DNA of 64,000 nt from Mycobacterium syngnathidarum (GCF_001942625.1 NZ_MLCL01000029.1:310001-374000), one strand, 5' to 3'. Positions 21,557 through 31,151 are shown, counted from the first letter of the stretch. The notes: generated from the letters alone by a model not told the origin. Numbers and translations: made by a program.

Positions 21557-23013
21557 ACGGTAATTCACTTCCGGCCGAACTGCAGCGGGTGCACATGGTC
21601 GGGATCGGGGGAGCTGGGATGTCGGGTGTGGCCCGCATCCTGCTGGACCGCGGCGGCCTGGTGTCCGGATCGGACGCCAAGGAGTCGCGCGGCGTGGTGG
21701 CCCTGCGGGCCCGCGGGGCCGAGATCAGAGTCGGTCACGACGCGTCGTCGCTGGATCTGCTGCCCGGCGGACCGACGGCGGTCGTCACCACCCATGCCGC
21801 GATCCCCAAGACGAACCCGGAGCTGGTCGAGGCCCGGCGCCGCGGCATCCCGGTGATCCTGCGGCCGGTGGTGCTGGCCAAGCTCATGGCCGGCTACACC
21901 ACGTTGATGGTGACGGGCACCCACGGCAAGACCACCACCACGTCGATGCTCATCGTGGCGTTGCAGCACAGCGGGTTCGACCCGTCCTTCGCCGTGGGCG
22001 GTGAGTTGGGCGAGGCCGGGACCAACGCTCATCACGGTAGCGGAAAGTGCTTTGTCGCCGAGGCCGACGAAAGCGACGGCTCGCTGCTGGAGTACACCCC
22101 GAACGTCGCGGTGGTCACCAACATCGAGGCCGACCACCTGGATTTCTTCGGCAGCGAGGAGGCCTACACCGCGGTGTTCTCCGCGTTCGTCGACCGTATC
22201 GCCCCGGGTGGCGCTCTGGTCGTGTGCACCGATGATCCCGGTGCGGCCGCGCTCGCCGAACACACTGCAGCACTGGGGATTCGGGTGCTGCGGTACGGCA
22301 GCACGCCCGGTGGCGATCTCGCCGGCACCTTGCTGAGCTGGGCGCAGCAGGGGACCGGCGCGGTTGCCCATATCCAGCTGGCCGGTGAGCCGTACCCGCG
22401 CGCAATCCGGCTCGCGGTGCCCGGTCGGCACATGGCGCTCAACGCCCTCGCTGCCCTGCTGGCGGCGATCGAGGTGGGTGCACCCGCCGAGGCCGTTCTC
22501 GACGGGCTGGCCGGATTCGAGGGGGTGCGGCGGCGTTTCGAGCTGGTGGGCGCACTCGGCGGGGTCCGGGTTTTCGATGACTATGCGCACCATCCCACCG
22601 AGGTGCGGGCCACGCTCGAGGCGGCCCGGACCGTGGTCGACCAGACCGGTGGCCGGGTGATCGTCGCGTTCCAGCCGCATTTGTACTCGCGCACAGCGAC
22701 TTTCGCGACGGAGTTCGGGGCGGCTCTGAGCGCTGCCGACCAGGTCTTCGTGCTCGACGTCTACGCTGCGCGTGAGCAACCGCTGCCCGGTATCAGCGGC
22801 GCAACTGTCGCTGAGCACGTGAGTGCCGCAGTCACCTATGTTCCGGACTTCTCGGCGGTCGCCGCCGTGGTGGCGGCCGCGGCGCGCCCCGGCGACGTGG
22901 TGCTGACCATGGGGGCCGGCGACGTGACCATGCTGGGCAAGGAGATCATCACCGAGCTCGGTATCAAGGAGAATCGCAGCGCCCCGGGCCGTCCGCCGAC
23001 GGAGACGCCGTGA
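21553..23013 (+). CDS. murC: UDP-MurNAc:L-alanine ligase MurC
   Basis: A 486-residue Mur ligase that starts stem-peptide assembly. The N-terminal Rossmann domain is [18 protein letters not shown], the P-loop is [14 protein letters not shown], then [13 protein letters not shown] and [10 protein letters not shown]. The C-terminal domain includes [15 protein letters not shown] and QPHLYSRT. In mycobacteria MurC can also make the precursor later N-glycolylated; nothing in the sequence distinguishes this. The start is GTG, in a 4-nt overlap with murG, and the end overlaps ftsQ by 4 nt. Confidence 0.96.
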   Translation: MNGNSLPAELQRVHMVGIGGAGMSGVARILLDRGGLVSGSDAKESRGVVALRARGAEIRVGHDASSLDLLPGGPTAVVTTHAAIPKTNPELVEARRRGIPVILRPVVLAKLMAGYTTLMVTGTHGKTTTTSMLIVALQHSGFDPSFAVGGELGEAGTNAHHGSGKCFVAEADESDGSLLEYTPNVAVVTNIEADHLDFFGSEEAYTAVFSAFVDRIAPGGALVVCTDDPGAAALAEHTAALGIRVLRYGSTPGGDLAGTLLSWAQQGTGAVAHIQLAGEPYPRAIRLAVPGRHMALNALAALLAAIEVGAPAEAVLDGLAGFEGVRRRFELVGALGGVRVFDDYAHHPTEVRATLEAARTVVDQTGGRVIVAFQPHLYSRTATFATEFGAALSAADQVFVLDVYAAREQPLPGISGATVAEHVSAAVTYVPDFSAVAAVVAAAARPGDVVLTMGAGDVTMLGKEIITELGIKENRSAPGRPPTETP

Positions 23014-23921
23014 CCGAGACGGGTTCTGACGGTCCCGAGGACGTGACCGAAGTTCCCGGCGAGGCTTCCACCGAGGCTTCCGCGTCCGGCGTGGCCGACC
23101 CTGACTACGAAGGGCCCCGCCGCCGCGCCCGGCGCGAGCGGGCCGAGCGTCGCGCCGCGCGGGACCGGGCGGTGGCGATCGAGAATGCCCGCCGTGAGGC
23201 CAAACGCAAGGTCGTCGGGCAATCGGCAGATGCTCCTAAAACGGTGGCCCGCAGCACCATTCGTGGTCTCAAGGTGTTGCTGTGGTCGGCGCTGGCGAGT
23301 GTGGTCGCGGTGGCGTTGGGCCTGGTTCTGTACTTCACACCGGTGATGTCGGTGCGCAGTGTGGCGGTAAATGGTGTGGCCGCGGTGCCTAAGGAACAAG
23401 TCCTTGCCGTCGCAGCGGTGGCGCCGGGAACACCGCTGTTGCAGGTCGACACGGACGCCGTCGCGGAGCGGGTGGCCACGATTCGGCGGGTCGCGACGGT
23501 GCGGGTTCAGCGCGAGTATCCCTCGACCCTGCGGATCACCGTCGTCGAGCGGGTGCCGGTCGTGGTCAAGGACTATCCCGACGGCCCCCATCTGTTCGAC
23601 CGCGACGGGGTGGATTTCGCGACCGAACCGCCGCCTCCGACCCTGCCGTACCTGGACACCGACAATCCCGGCCCCACCGACCCGGCCACCAAGGCCGCGC
23701 TCGAGGTGATGCTGGCGCTGCCGCCGGACGTCGTGGCGCAGGTGGGCCGGATCGCCGCACCGTCGGTGGCCTCGATCGCACTGACGCTGACCGACGGCCG
23801 GGTTGTGGTGTGGGGGACGAACGATCGGACCGAGGAGAAGGCGCTGAAGCTGGCTGCCCTGCTGACCCAGCCGGGGCACACCTATGACGTGTCCAGCCCG
23901 GATCTGCCGACCGTCAAGTAG
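23010..23921 (+). CDS. ftsQ: Divisome protein FtsQ
   Basis: A 303-residue bitopic protein. The cytoplasmic N-terminus (1-85) is acidic and then strongly basic ([18 protein letters not shown]). One transmembrane helix lies at about 87-109, followed by the extracytoplasmic POTRA domain ([20 protein letters not shown], about 113-183) and the beta domain ([23 protein letters not shown]). FtsQ bridges early and late divisome parts and binds the FtsL/FtsB-like partners. It is the last gene before the 200-bp ftsZ promoter gap. Confidence 0.94.
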   Translation: MTETGSDGPEDVTEVPGEASTEASASGVADPDYEGPRRRARRERAERRAARDRAVAIENARREAKRKVVGQSADAPKTVARSTIRGLKVLLWSALASVVAVALGLVLYFTPVMSVRSVAVNGVAAVPKEQVLAVAAVAPGTPLLQVDTDAVAERVATIRRVATVRVQREYPSTLRITVVERVPVVVKDYPDGPHLFDRDGVDFATEPPPPTLPYLDTDNPGPTDPATKAALEVMLALPPDVVAQVGRIAAPSVASIALTLTDGRVVVWGTNDRTEEKALKLAALLTQPGHTYDVSSPDLPTVK

Positions 23922-24121
23922 GCCGTCACGGCCATCTGGGGAAATTGCCGCGTGGCGCGTCGGCGCGCCTGCTGCGATCACCGGCGTCGGCGCCCTACCG
24001 TTCTGTTTGCGCGGAACTACTTGACATAACTCTAAGCCTATGGTTGAGGTTGAGGGTTTGCCCCAGGGAAGATTCGGCGCCAGGAACACTGTGAACACCC
24101 GACTTGGGAGGAAGACGATCC
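23922..24121 (+). promoter_or_regulatory. ftsQ-ftsZ intergenic promoter region
   Basis: These 200 bp hold no gene. A perfect -35-like TTGACA lies at 24021-24026, followed by an A+T-richer stretch (ATAACTCTAAGCCTATGG) and a GGTTGAGGTTGAGGG direct repeat. Mycobacterial ftsZ is known to have several promoters in this gap. The exact -10 cannot be assigned by eye; TATGGT at 24039 is too close to the -35. The ftsZ ribosome site is GGGAGG at 24106-24111. Confidence 0.5.
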
Positions 24122-25282
24122 ATGACCCCCCCGCATAACTACCTCGCGGTAATCAAGGTGGTTGGTATCGGCGGCGGCGGTGTCAACGCCGTCAACCGGA
24201 TGATCGAACAGGGCCTGAAGGGCGTCGAGTTCATCGCGATCAACACCGACGCACAGGCACTGCTGATGAGCGACGCCGACGTCAAGCTCGACGTGGGTCG
24301 CGATTCCACTCGCGGACTCGGTGCCGGCGCGGATCCCGAGGTGGGCCGTAAGGCCGCCGAAGACGCCAAGGACGACATCGAGGAACTGCTGCGCGGCGCC
24401 GACATGGTGTTCGTCACGGCAGGCGAGGGCGGCGGCACCGGAACCGGTGGTGCACCCGTCGTCGCATCGATCGCACGCAAGCTCGGCGCGCTCACCGTCG
24501 GTGTCGTGACGCGGCCGTTCTCGTTCGAGGGCAAGCGGCGAAGCAACCAGGCCGAGAACGGAATTCAGGCCCTACGCGAAAGCTGCGACACCCTCATCGT
24601 CATCCCCAACGACCGGCTGCTCCAGATGGGCGATGCCGCGGTGTCGCTGATGGACGCCTTCCGCAGTGCCGATGAGGTGCTGCTCAACGGTGTTCAGGGC
24701 ATCACCGACCTGATCACCACACCTGGCTTGATCAACGTCGACTTTGCCGACGTCAAGGGTGTGATGAGTGGCGCGGGAACGGCGCTGATGGGCATCGGCT
24801 CGGCACGCGGTGACGGGCGTGCGCTCAAAGCTGCCGAGATCGCGATCAACTCGCCGCTGCTGGAGGCTTCGATGGAAGGCGCGCAGGGCGTGCTGCTGTC
24901 GGTGGCCGGCGGCAGTGACCTCGGTCTGTTCGAGATCAACGAGGCCGCCTCATTGGTCCAGGACGCCGCGCATCCCGAGGCCAACATCATCTTCGGCACG
25001 GTGATCGACGACTCGCTCGGCGACGAGGTGCGGGTCACGGTCATCGCGGCGGGCTTCGACAGCGCCGGTCCCAGCCGAAAGCCGGTCGTCAGCCCCAGCG
25101 CGGCGCAGACCCAGCCGATCGCCTCGGGGCGCGCAGGCAAGGTCACCACCTCGCTGTTCGAGCCGACGGACGCAGTGAGCGTGCCGGCACACACGAATGG
25201 CGCCACCGTCAGTGTCGGTGGCGACGGAGACGGCGGGATCGACGACGATGATGTCGACGTGCCGCCCTTCATGCGGCACTGA
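24122..25282 (+). CDS. ftsZ: Cell division GTPase FtsZ
   Basis: A 386-residue tubulin homologue that forms the Z-ring. ATG 24122 ([15 protein letters not shown]) is the conserved mycobacterial start. The GTP-binding signature GGGTGTG lies at residues 103-109, with [10 protein letters not shown] near the N-terminus and the T7-loop region [21 protein letters not shown] disordered linker of about 60 residues leads to the conserved C-terminal peptide [12 protein letters not shown], the docking site for SepF and FtsW. A TTG 18 nt upstream would extend it but lies in the ribosome-site region. Confidence 0.97.
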   Translation: MTPPHNYLAVIKVVGIGGGGVNAVNRMIEQGLKGVEFIAINTDAQALLMSDADVKLDVGRDSTRGLGAGADPEVGRKAAEDAKDDIEELLRGADMVFVTAGEGGGTGTGGAPVVASIARKLGALTVGVVTRPFSFEGKRRSNQAENGIQALRESCDTLIVIPNDRLLQMGDAAVSLMDAFRSADEVLLNGVQGITDLITTPGLINVDFADVKGVMSGAGTALMGIGSARGDGRALKAAEIAINSPLLEASMEGAQGVLLSVAGGSDLGLFEINEAASLVQDAAHPEANIIFGTVIDDSLGDEVRVTVIAAGFDSAGPSRKPVVSPSAAQTQPIASGRAGKVTTSLFEPTDAVSVPAHTNGATVSVGGDGDGGIDDDDVDVPPFMRH

Positions 25283-25313
25283 GTCGGGCCCCGCGGGTTC
25301 GGATACTGGAAAC

Positions 25314-26024
25314 GTGAGTGTTCGTATTCGGCGCGTAACGACAACCCGCGCCGGCGGCGTCTCGGCGCCGCCCTTCGATTCGTTCAACCTCGGAGACCAT
25401 GTCGGTGACGATCCGCGGGCGGTGGCCCAGAATCGGCGGCGGCTGGCCTCCGCGATCGGCGCCGATGCACTGGTCTGGATGAATCAGGTGCACAGCGATC
25501 ACGTGGTCACCGTGGACGGCCCGCGCGACACCGCGGTCGATAATGCCGATGCATTGGTGACGTCGACGCTGCGTTTGGCATTGGTGGTGGTGACTGCCGA
25601 TTGCGTCCCGGTATTAATGGGCGATGCGCGCGCCGGAGTCATCGCGGCCGTCCATGCCGGACGGGTCGGTGCGCAGAAGGGCATCGTGGTCCGGACCGTG
25701 GAGGCGATGCAGGCCGCCGGTGCGCACGTCGGGGATATGTCGGTGCTGCTCGGGCCCGCGGTCAGCGGTGCCAACTACGAGGTGCCCGAACAGATGGCAG
25801 CCGAGGTCGAGGCGGTGCTGCCCGGGTCGCGCACCACCACCTCGCGCGGCACCTCAGGCCTGGATCTCCGAGCTGGAATCGCCCGGCAATTAACGGCTTT
25901 GGGTGTCACCGCGATCGACGTGGACCCGCGGTGCACGGTCGCCGACCGTGCGCTGTTCAGCCATCGCCGCAGTGCACCGACCGGACGCCTGGCGAGCGTG
26001 GTGTGGATGGAGCAGCCCCGGTGA
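25314..26024 (+). CDS. pgeF: Peptidoglycan editing factor PgeF (YfiH/laccase-like)
   Basis: A 236-residue protein starting at GTG 25314, 31 nt after ftsZ. It is in the YfiH/polyphenol-oxidase family, which in E. coli removes non-canonical L-Ser from UDP-MurNAc-peptides. Zinc-site blocks are NQVHSDHVV, VTADCVPVLM and AAVHAGRVGAQKG, which is usually HAGWRG, so the Trp is missing here. The C-terminal half contains LGPAVSGANYEV and DPRCTVADRALFSHRR. The position directly after ftsZ is conserved in actinobacteria. Whether the editing activity holds in mycobacteria is inference. Confidence 0.88.
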   Translation: MSVRIRRVTTTRAGGVSAPPFDSFNLGDHVGDDPRAVAQNRRRLASAIGADALVWMNQVHSDHVVTVDGPRDTAVDNADALVTSTLRLALVVVTADCVPVLMGDARAGVIAAVHAGRVGAQKGIVVRTVEAMQAAGAHVGDMSVLLGPAVSGANYEVPEQMAAEVEAVLPGSRTTTSRGTSGLDLRAGIARQLTALGVTAIDVDPRCTVADRALFSHRRSAPTGRLASVVWMEQPR

Positions 26025-26057
26025 ACAACCCCCGAATGAGCCTGGAGTGACTGCGAG

Positions 26058-26891
26058 ATGAGCACCGTGCAGCGCGGGCGTGATGCCGACCGGACGGCCG
26101 AGTTGACCGCCGCGCTGGGTGCGGCGCGAGCGCGGCTGGCACATGCCGCGGAATCGGTCGGGCGAAATGTAAATGAAATCGAATTGCTTCCGATTACGAA
26201 ATACTTTCCGGCCACCGATGTCATTATTCTCAATCAATTGGGGTGCCTCGCATTCGGTGAATCCCGCGAACAGGAAGCAGCCCAAAAAGTCGAGACTGTT
26301 CGCGCGGAATTACCGGATGTGCCGATTCGCTGGCACATGGTGGGACGCATCCAGCGCAAGAAGGCGCGCGCCGTCGCCGGCTGGGCTCACACCGCGCATT
26401 CGGTCGACAGCAAGCGTCTGCTGACCGCACTGGACCGGGCCGCCGGCGAGGCGCTGGCCTCCGGTGCCCGGGTGCAGCCGCTGCGGGTCTACATCCAGAT
26501 CAGTCTCGACGGGGACACCGAGCGGGGCGGTGTCGATGTGAACGCCCCCGGCCTGGTCGACGAAATCTGTGGGTCAGCGAACACCGCCGAGGCACTGGAG
26601 TTCGTCGGCCTGATGGCAATCCCGCCGCTGCAATCCGATCCCGACGACGCATTCGCGCGGCTGGCCGCCGAGCGGGACCGTGTGCAACGCGACTACCAGC
26701 ACCGGCTCGAACTGTCGGCGGGGATGTCCGGAGATCTCGAAAGCGCGGTCAAACACGGATCGACGTGTGTGCGTGTCGGTACCGCGCTCATGGGGCAACG
26801 CCCGCTAACGTCACCGGCAGTAGTCACACCAGTCACATCTTCATCACAGACACCACCACCCCCATCGTCAGCAGAAGGGTCGCCGAGATGA
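26058..26891 (+). CDS. YggS-family PLP homeostasis protein
   Basis: A 277-residue single-domain PLP-binding protein (PLPBP/YggS) of alanine racemase N-terminal fold. The PLP lysine is in [13 protein letters not shown], and other family blocks are [48 protein letters not shown] and VRVGTALMG. Members have no catalytic turnover and balance B6 vitamers and amino acids. The C-terminus carries an extra Thr/Pro/Ser-rich tail of about 25 residues that overlaps sepF by 4 nt, so the tail may exist mainly to keep translational coupling. Placed between pgeF and sepF as in other actinobacteria. Confidence 0.9.
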   Translation: MSTVQRGRDADRTAELTAALGAARARLAHAAESVGRNVNEIELLPITKYFPATDVIILNQLGCLAFGESREQEAAQKVETVRAELPDVPIRWHMVGRIQRKKARAVAGWAHTAHSVDSKRLLTALDRAAGEALASGARVQPLRVYIQISLDGDTERGGVDVNAPGLVDEICGSANTAEALEFVGLMAIPPLQSDPDDAFARLAAERDRVQRDYQHRLELSAGMSGDLESAVKHGSTCVRVGTALMGQRPLTSPAVVTPVTSSSQTPPPPSSAEGSPR

Positions 26892-27529
26892 GCACACTGC
26901 ACAAGGTCAAGGCCTACTTCGGCATGGCGCCGATGGATGACTACGACGACGAGTACTACGAGGACGACGACCGCCCGGTTGCCCGCAGCTACGCGCGGCG
27001 CCCCCGTGACGAGCGCTTCGAAGACGACGGCTACGGCTACGAGGCCCCGGAGTACGACGAGGGCCCGGCCTACCGAGGCGGCTACCCGGGTGGCGGTTTC
27101 GCCGACGAGCAGCGGTTTGATGCCCGGATGCGCGCACCCCGTGAATTCGACCGTCCGGCACCGCGTCTCGGTGCGCTGGCCGGATCCACCCGCGGCTCGC
27201 TGGCAATGGATCCCCGCCGGATGGCCGAGTTGTTCGAGGCGGGCAGCCCGCTGGCCAAGATCACCACGCTGCGGCCCAAGGATTACAGCGAGGCGCGCAC
27301 CATCGGCGAACGGTTCCGCGACGGCACCCCGGTGATCATGGACCTGGTCTCGATGGACAACGCCGACGCCAAGCGCCTGGTCGACTTCGCAGCCGGTCTG
27401 GCGTTCGCGCTGCGCGGTTCGTTCGACAAGGTCGCCACCAAGGTGTTCCTGTTGTCGCCCGCTGACGTCGACGTCAGCGCCGAGCAGCGCCGCCGGATCG
27501 CCGAGGCCGGCTTCTACGCCTATCAGTAG
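26888..27529 (+). CDS. sepF: Z-ring anchor SepF
   Basis: A 213-residue protein from ATG 26888 in a 4-nt overlap with the yggS-like gene. The N-terminal [13 protein letters not shown] is the amphipathic membrane-binding helix. A very acidic, Tyr-rich linker follows ([10 protein letters not shown] and similar). The C-terminal SepF domain (about 125-213) has [44 protein letters not shown] and [12 protein letters not shown]. SepF binds the FtsZ C-terminal peptide and is the main Z-ring membrane tether in mycobacteria, which lack FtsA. Confidence 0.95.
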   Translation: MSTLHKVKAYFGMAPMDDYDDEYYEDDDRPVARSYARRPRDERFEDDGYGYEAPEYDEGPAYRGGYPGGGFADEQRFDARMRAPREFDRPAPRLGALAGSTRGSLAMDPRRMAELFEAGSPLAKITTLRPKDYSEARTIGERFRDGTPVIMDLVSMDNADAKRLVDFAAGLAFALRGSFDKVATKVFLLSPADVDVSAEQRRRIAEAGFYAYQ

Positions 27530-27556
27530 GAGCGGTCAGTAGGACTCGACGCTGCC

Positions 27557-27582
27557 GCACGTACCGGACATCCGGTACGTGC
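27557..27582 (+). other. Perfect inverted repeat between sepF and yggT
   Basis: A 12-bp perfect inverted repeat (27557-27568 and 27571-27582, only CA between the arms; effectively an 11-bp stem with a 4-nt loop). There is no T-run after it, so it is not a standard terminator. It could attenuate or process the sepF-yggT-wag31 transcript, or be a protein-binding palindrome. Confidence 0.65.
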
Positions 27583-27684
27583 CCGGTAGGCTGGCGGCGT
27601 CGCACTAGCGGCTGACCACGTCGTCTGTGTGAGGCGTGTCCGGCCCACGGCGACCTGTATCCAATGTCACACAACCTGTGCGTA

Positions 27685-27990
27685 GTGAGGTCGGCTCAGT
27701 TGTCGCTGTTCTTCGAAATTCTCGGTTTCGCGCTGTTCATCTTCTGGCTCCTGCTGATCGCGCGCGTCGTCGTCGAGTTCATCCGGTCCTTCAGTCGCGA
27801 CTGGCACCCCAAGGGTCTGACCGTCGTGGTCCTTGAGCTCATCATGACCGTGACCGACCCGCCCGTGAAGCTTCTTCGGCGGCTCATTCCCCAGCTCACG
27901 ATAGGCGCCGTGCGGTTCGACCTGTCGATCATGGTGCTGCTCCTCGCGGCGTTCATCGGCATGCAATTGGCGTTCAGCGCGGCGATGTAG
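27685..27990 (+). CDS. YggT-family membrane protein (Rv2146c-like)
   Basis: A protein of about 101 residues with two hydrophobic helices (SLFFEILGFALFIFWLLLIARVV and the C-terminal IMVLLLAAFIGMQLAF) separated by a YggT loop with DPPVKLLRRLIPQL. YggT proteins sit beside sepF and divIVA in Gram-positives and are thought to have an envelope or division role, which is unproven. The start is uncertain: GTG 27685 is used, TTG 27700 gives the compact family length, and ATG 27664 adds seven residues. No good ribosome site precedes any of them. Confidence 0.82.
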   Translation: MRSAQLSLFFEILGFALFIFWLLLIARVVVEFIRSFSRDWHPKGLTVVVLELIMTVTDPPVKLLRRLIPQLTIGAVRFDLSIMVLLLAAFIGMQLAFSAAM

Positions 27991-28150
27991 TCCGTGGATG
28001 CCGGCGGCGGGCGAAGAGTCGATCTTGCCGTTTGCCGAATGGTCCACAATTGCGTAAGAAGATTGAAATTCGTTCTTAAAAATAGGCCTCCACTGCAACC
28101 GCCGGGTCTGGTGTGACAGGATGGACTCCAGTTGCGATCAAGCGAGGCTT

Positions 28151-28156
28151 TACACT
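28151..28156 (+). promoter_or_regulatory. Putative -10 of the wag31 promoter
   Basis: TACACT fits TAnnnT and lies 42 nt before the wag31 ATG in a 207-bp gap without genes, leaving room for a short leader with the GGGGG-type ribosome site. No clear -35 is seen at the usual distance. Confidence 0.4.
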
Positions 28157-28197
28157 TTGAGATCGGTTGACGGTCCAAGACTTCAAGGGGGCAGACA

Positions 28198-29025
28198 ATG
28201 CCGCTCACACCAGCGGACGTCCATAACGTCGCGTTCAGCAAGCCGCCCATCGGCAAACGTGGCTACAACGAGGACGAGGTCGATGCCTTTCTCGATCTGG
28301 TTGAGAACGAGCTGACGCGGCTCATCGAGGAGAACGCCGATCTTCGGCAGCGGGTGTCCGAGCTCGATCAGGAGCTGGCATCGGCTCGGGCCGGCGGCGG
28401 TGCTCAGTCCTCGTCCTCCCAGTCGATCCCGATGTACGAGCCGGAGCCCGAGCCGACCCCGGCGCCCCAGCCGGTGTACGAGGCCCCCGCGGCGCCGGCC
28501 GCCCCCGCCGCTGCGCCCAGCGAGGACACCGCCGTGCGTGCCGCCCGGGTGCTCAGCCTGGCGCAGGACACCGCCGACCGTCTGACCTCCACGGCCAAGG
28601 CCGAGTCGGAGAAACTGCTCTCGGATGCCCGCGCGCAGGCCGACGCCATGGTCAGCGATGCCCGCAAGACCGCCGAGACCACGGTCTCGGAGGCGCGCAC
28701 CCGTGCCGACGCCATGCTGGCCGACGCGCAGACCCGTTCGGAGACCCAGCTGCGTCAGGCCCAGGAGAAGGCCGACGCCCTGCAGGCCGACGCCGAGCGC
28801 AAGCACTCGGAGATCATGGGCACGATCAACCAGCAGCGCACGGTCCTTGAGGGCCGCCTCGAACAGCTGCGCACGTTCGAGCGTGAGTACCGGACACGTC
28901 TGAAGACCTACCTGGAGTCTCAGCTGGAAGAGCTGGGCCAGCGTGGTTCGGCCGCACCGGTGGATTCCAGTGCCAACAATGACTCGGCTGGTGGTTTCAG
29001 CCAGTTCAACCGCGGCAATAACTGA
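28198..29025 (+). CDS. wag31: Polar growth scaffold Wag31 (DivIVA)
   Basis: A 275-residue coiled-coil protein that marks poles and septa and organises polar elongation. The N-terminal DivIVA membrane-binding domain is [20 protein letters not shown] with [18 protein letters not shown], followed by a coiled coil to about residue 63. A Ser/Pro/Ala-rich linker (66-108) leads to the long C-terminal coiled coil ([22 protein letters not shown] through [14 protein letters not shown]). The M. tuberculosis PknA/PknB phosphosite Thr73 aligns here with Ser74 of the SSSSQS run. The C-terminal FSQFNRGNN matches the mycobacterial end. Confidence 0.97.
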   Translation: MPLTPADVHNVAFSKPPIGKRGYNEDEVDAFLDLVENELTRLIEENADLRQRVSELDQELASARAGGGAQSSSSQSIPMYEPEPEPTPAPQPVYEAPAAPAAPAAAPSEDTAVRAARVLSLAQDTADRLTSTAKAESEKLLSDARAQADAMVSDARKTAETTVSEARTRADAMLADAQTRSETQLRQAQEKADALQADAERKHSEIMGTINQQRTVLEGRLEQLRTFEREYRTRLKTYLESQLEELGQRGSAAPVDSSANNDSAGGFSQFNRGNN

Positions 29026-29084
29026 CCGGCAAGACCCACGTCCTCGCACTGTCGGGAATCGGCCCGATCCGGGGCCACCACACT

Positions 29085-29090
29085 TAGGGT
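29085..29090 (+). promoter_or_regulatory. -10 hexamer of a leaderless promoter
   Basis: TAGGGT (TAnnnT) ends 6 nt before ATG 29097, and there is no ribosome site. This suggests a leaderless transcript separate from wag31. Confidence 0.5.
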
Positions 29091-29096
29091 TGAACG

Positions 29097-29471
29097 ATGT
29101 TGATCATTGCGCTCGTGCTTGCCGTCATCGGCCTGGCTGCGCTGGTGACCGCGGTCGTCACCAGCAATGAGCTGATCGCCTGGGTCTGTATCGGCGCCAG
29201 CGTGATCGGTGTGCTGCTGTTGATCGTCGACGCACTGCGGGAACGCTCGCGCGGGACGAAGTCCGGCGACGACGAGGACGCCTTGGCGGGTTCCGGCTCC
29301 GCCCCTGAAGCTGACGCGACCGCGACGACGGACACCTTCGATGCAGTGGACGCGCCCGTCGACTATCCCGACGAGGTGGTCGCCGAGCCCGAGTCGGACG
29401 TCGCCGTGGAGCCCGACGCCGCGGATGCAGACGTCGAGGCCGACGACTCCGCAGAGCAGCACAAGAACTAG
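29097..29471 (+). CDS. Small membrane protein (Rv2144c-like), unknown
   Basis: A 124-residue protein with two N-terminal transmembrane helices (residues 2-22 and 26-45) and a cytoplasmic or periplasmic tail of about 75 residues that is highly acidic (Asp/Glu/Ala repeats such as DADVEADDSAEQ). No enzymatic motif is seen. It occupies the position of M. tuberculosis Rv2144c next to wag31. Its stop overlaps the convergent phosphoribosyltransferase gene by 4 bp. Confidence 0.8.
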   Translation: MLIIALVLAVIGLAALVTAVVTSNELIAWVCIGASVIGVLLLIVDALRERSRGTKSGDDEDALAGSGSAPEADATATTDTFDAVDAPVDYPDEVVAEPESDVAVEPDAADADVEADDSAEQHKN

Positions 29472-30148
29472 TCCTGGCCTGGCCCGACGGTTGGCTGGGC
29501 CAGTAGGCGGCGCACCTCGTCGTCGCTGACCTGATGGAAATCCACGAACGCCTGGCCCACCGCGTCGAACACGGCCGGGGTGCTGGCACACACCACCTCG
29601 TCGGCCTCATCCCGTAGCTGGCTGCTCAGCGTGGCCGGACCGACCGGCACCGCCACCACCACCCGCTTGGCCGCCCGGACAGCGCGGACCGCGGCCAGCA
29701 TCGTGGCTCCGGTGGCGATCCCGTCGTCGACCAGGATCACCGTTCTACCGGCGAGATCAGGGGCCGGCCGCCCTTCGCGATAGGCCTGCTCCCGGCGCGC
29801 TATCTCGGCGGTTTCGCATCGGATGGTCTCGGCGATGGTGTCCTCGTCAATGCCGAGGCGAGCCACCAGGCCGTCGTTGAGCACCAGACCGCCTCCTGAG
29901 GCCACCGCACCCATGGCGAGCTCCTGCCACTGCGGCACGCCCAACTTGCGGACCACGAAGACATCCAGCGGTGCGTGGAGGTGGGAGGCGACTTCGGCGG
30001 CGATCGGGACTCCGCCACGGGCCAGGCCCAAGACGAGCACGTCGGGCAGATCCCGATAGGACACCAGTCGGTCGGCCAGGACCCGGCCTGCTTCGTGGCG
30101 GTCCTGGTAGATGCGATCTCTGCTGGTTCGAAGGCTCCAGGCGTTCAT
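29468..30148 (-). CDS. Phosphoribosyltransferase-domain protein (Rv2143-like)
   Basis: A 226-residue cytoplasmic protein with a type I phosphoribosyltransferase fold. The PRPP-binding loop is VILVDDGIATGATM, and the N-terminal half carries DVLVLGLARGGVPIAAEVA and DVFVVRKLG, typical of the stand-alone 'phosphoribosyltransferase' family often adjacent to erythromycin-esterase-like or dienelactone hydrolase domains. The substrate is unknown. ATG 30148 is chosen; a TTG at 30169 with an upstream AGGAG is possible. It lies downstream of the amidotransferase on the same strand, 44 bp apart, so the two may be co-transcribed. Confidence 0.82.
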   Translation of the reverse strand: MNAWSLRTSRDRIYQDRHEAGRVLADRLVSYRDLPDVLVLGLARGGVPIAAEVASHLHAPLDVFVVRKLGVPQWQELAMGAVASGGGLVLNDGLVARLGIDEDTIAETIRCETAEIARREQAYREGRPAPDLAGRTVILVDDGIATGATMLAAVRAVRAAKRVVVAVPVGPATLSSQLRDEADEVVCASTPAVFDAVGQAFVDFHQVSDDEVRRLLAQPTVGPGQD

Positions 30149-30192
30149 CAGACTGCTGCCGGCACTCAACGATTCTGCTGTCTCCTGCCAGC

Positions 30193-30924
30193 CTACGTCG
30201 AAGGGTTGGGCCGGGCCACCCGGTGCAGGAAGCCGCGGACCAGTGCCCGCAGCCGGGCTGCTGCGTCGTCGGTGAATTCCTTTGTTTGCAAGCGCAATTC
30301 ATCATGGCTGCGGCCGATGCCGGCTACCGAGCCGTCGCGGTCGTGGGTCAACCACACTTCCAGCAGTTCCAGGTCGAGCTCGGGGTGAAACTGCAGCGCC
30401 AGCGCCGTGCCCAGGACGAAGGCTTGCGAGGCGTCAGGCGTGCGGGCGATCTCGGTGGCCCCGGCAGGCAGGGTCCAGCGGTCGAAATGCCACTGGAACC
30501 ATCGGCCACCGGGGACCAATTGCCCGTCGCTGGTGGCCACGTCGTACCAGCCGATCTCGGGCGCGGGGGACCTGCCGACTGTTCCGCCGAGAGCTTGCGC
30601 GATGAGTTGTCCACCGAAGCACACCCCGAGCACACCCACCCCGGACTCCACAGCACGACGCACCATCGCCATCTCGGTTCCCACCCAAGTGTCGACCAGT
30701 GCATCGTCGTACACCGCCCAGCGGGCCCCCAGCGGGACGATCACGTCGTAGTGAGTCGGGTCGGGGAAGGTCACCTCACCGGCCGGGTGGTCGTCCCGCT
30801 CGGGCGTCACAACCGCGAATGTGTCGATGTCGAATCCGCATCCGCTGAACGCGTCGGCCAGCATGGCCTCGGTGGCCGTGCAGTCGTTGCGGAGGAACAG
30901 AACCTTCGGTGTCACAACCGTCAT
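30193..30924 (-). CDS. Class I glutamine amidotransferase-like protein
   Basis: A 243-residue single-domain protein related to the GMP synthase amidotransferase domain. The nucleophile elbow is VLGVCFGGQLIA with Cys, and the catalytic His is in ALQFHPELDLE with the following acidic residue, so the triad looks intact. There is no attached synthase domain. Such proteins may hydrolyse gamma-glutamyl compounds; the substrate here is unknown. The gene diverges from the nitrate reductase fusion, a nitrogen-assimilation neighbour, which makes a nitrogen-scavenging role attractive but unproven. Confidence 0.82.
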   Translation of the reverse strand: MTVVTPKVLFLRNDCTATEAMLADAFSGCGFDIDTFAVVTPERDDHPAGEVTFPDPTHYDVIVPLGARWAVYDDALVDTWVGTEMAMVRRAVESGVGVLGVCFGGQLIAQALGGTVGRSPAPEIGWYDVATSDGQLVPGGRWFQWHFDRWTLPAGATEIARTPDASQAFVLGTALALQFHPELDLELLEVWLTHDRDGSVAGIGRSHDELRLQTKEFTDDAAARLRALVRGFLHRVARPNPST

Positions 30925-31151
30925 TATTTCGGTATTTTTCGACGGCGGCAGTTCAGGTCTACTTTTTGAACCTTCACGCTGCCCTCAAGATCACCGCCAG
31001 CTGGGATGGCCGGCGGGCCAGCACCTCACTATTACGCTCTGACCTGGGATTATGGTCCTCACAACGGGACGAGGGGCCCCGTGAGGATCAGTTTTCGTGG
31101 CGATAACGTCGCCGGAAAGATCCGACAACACCCTCACCACACGATGGGGGC
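30925..31151. other. Divergent intergenic region upstream of nasN
   Basis: These 227 bp separate two divergent genes and contain no reading frame worth calling. A short inverted repeat GGCGA-TAACG-TCGCC lies just before 31120. I looked for a GlnR-type box (AC-n9-AC geometry) and found only a near miss around 30959-30972. Confidence 0.4.

Noticed and set aside
21565..24098. Two long minus-strand frames opposite murC and ftsQ
   Set aside because: They mirror codon structure of verified plus-strand genes and one runs through the ftsZ promoter gap.
28183..29049. 288-codon minus-strand frame opposite wag31
   Set aside because: Leu/Gly/Arg-rich shadow of the Wag31 coiled-coil codons; Wag31 itself is unmistakable.
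30959..30972. Possible GlnR box upstream of the nitrate reductase
   Set aside because: The two AC dinucleotides are 7 nt apart rather than the 9 nt expected, so the geometry is wrong.
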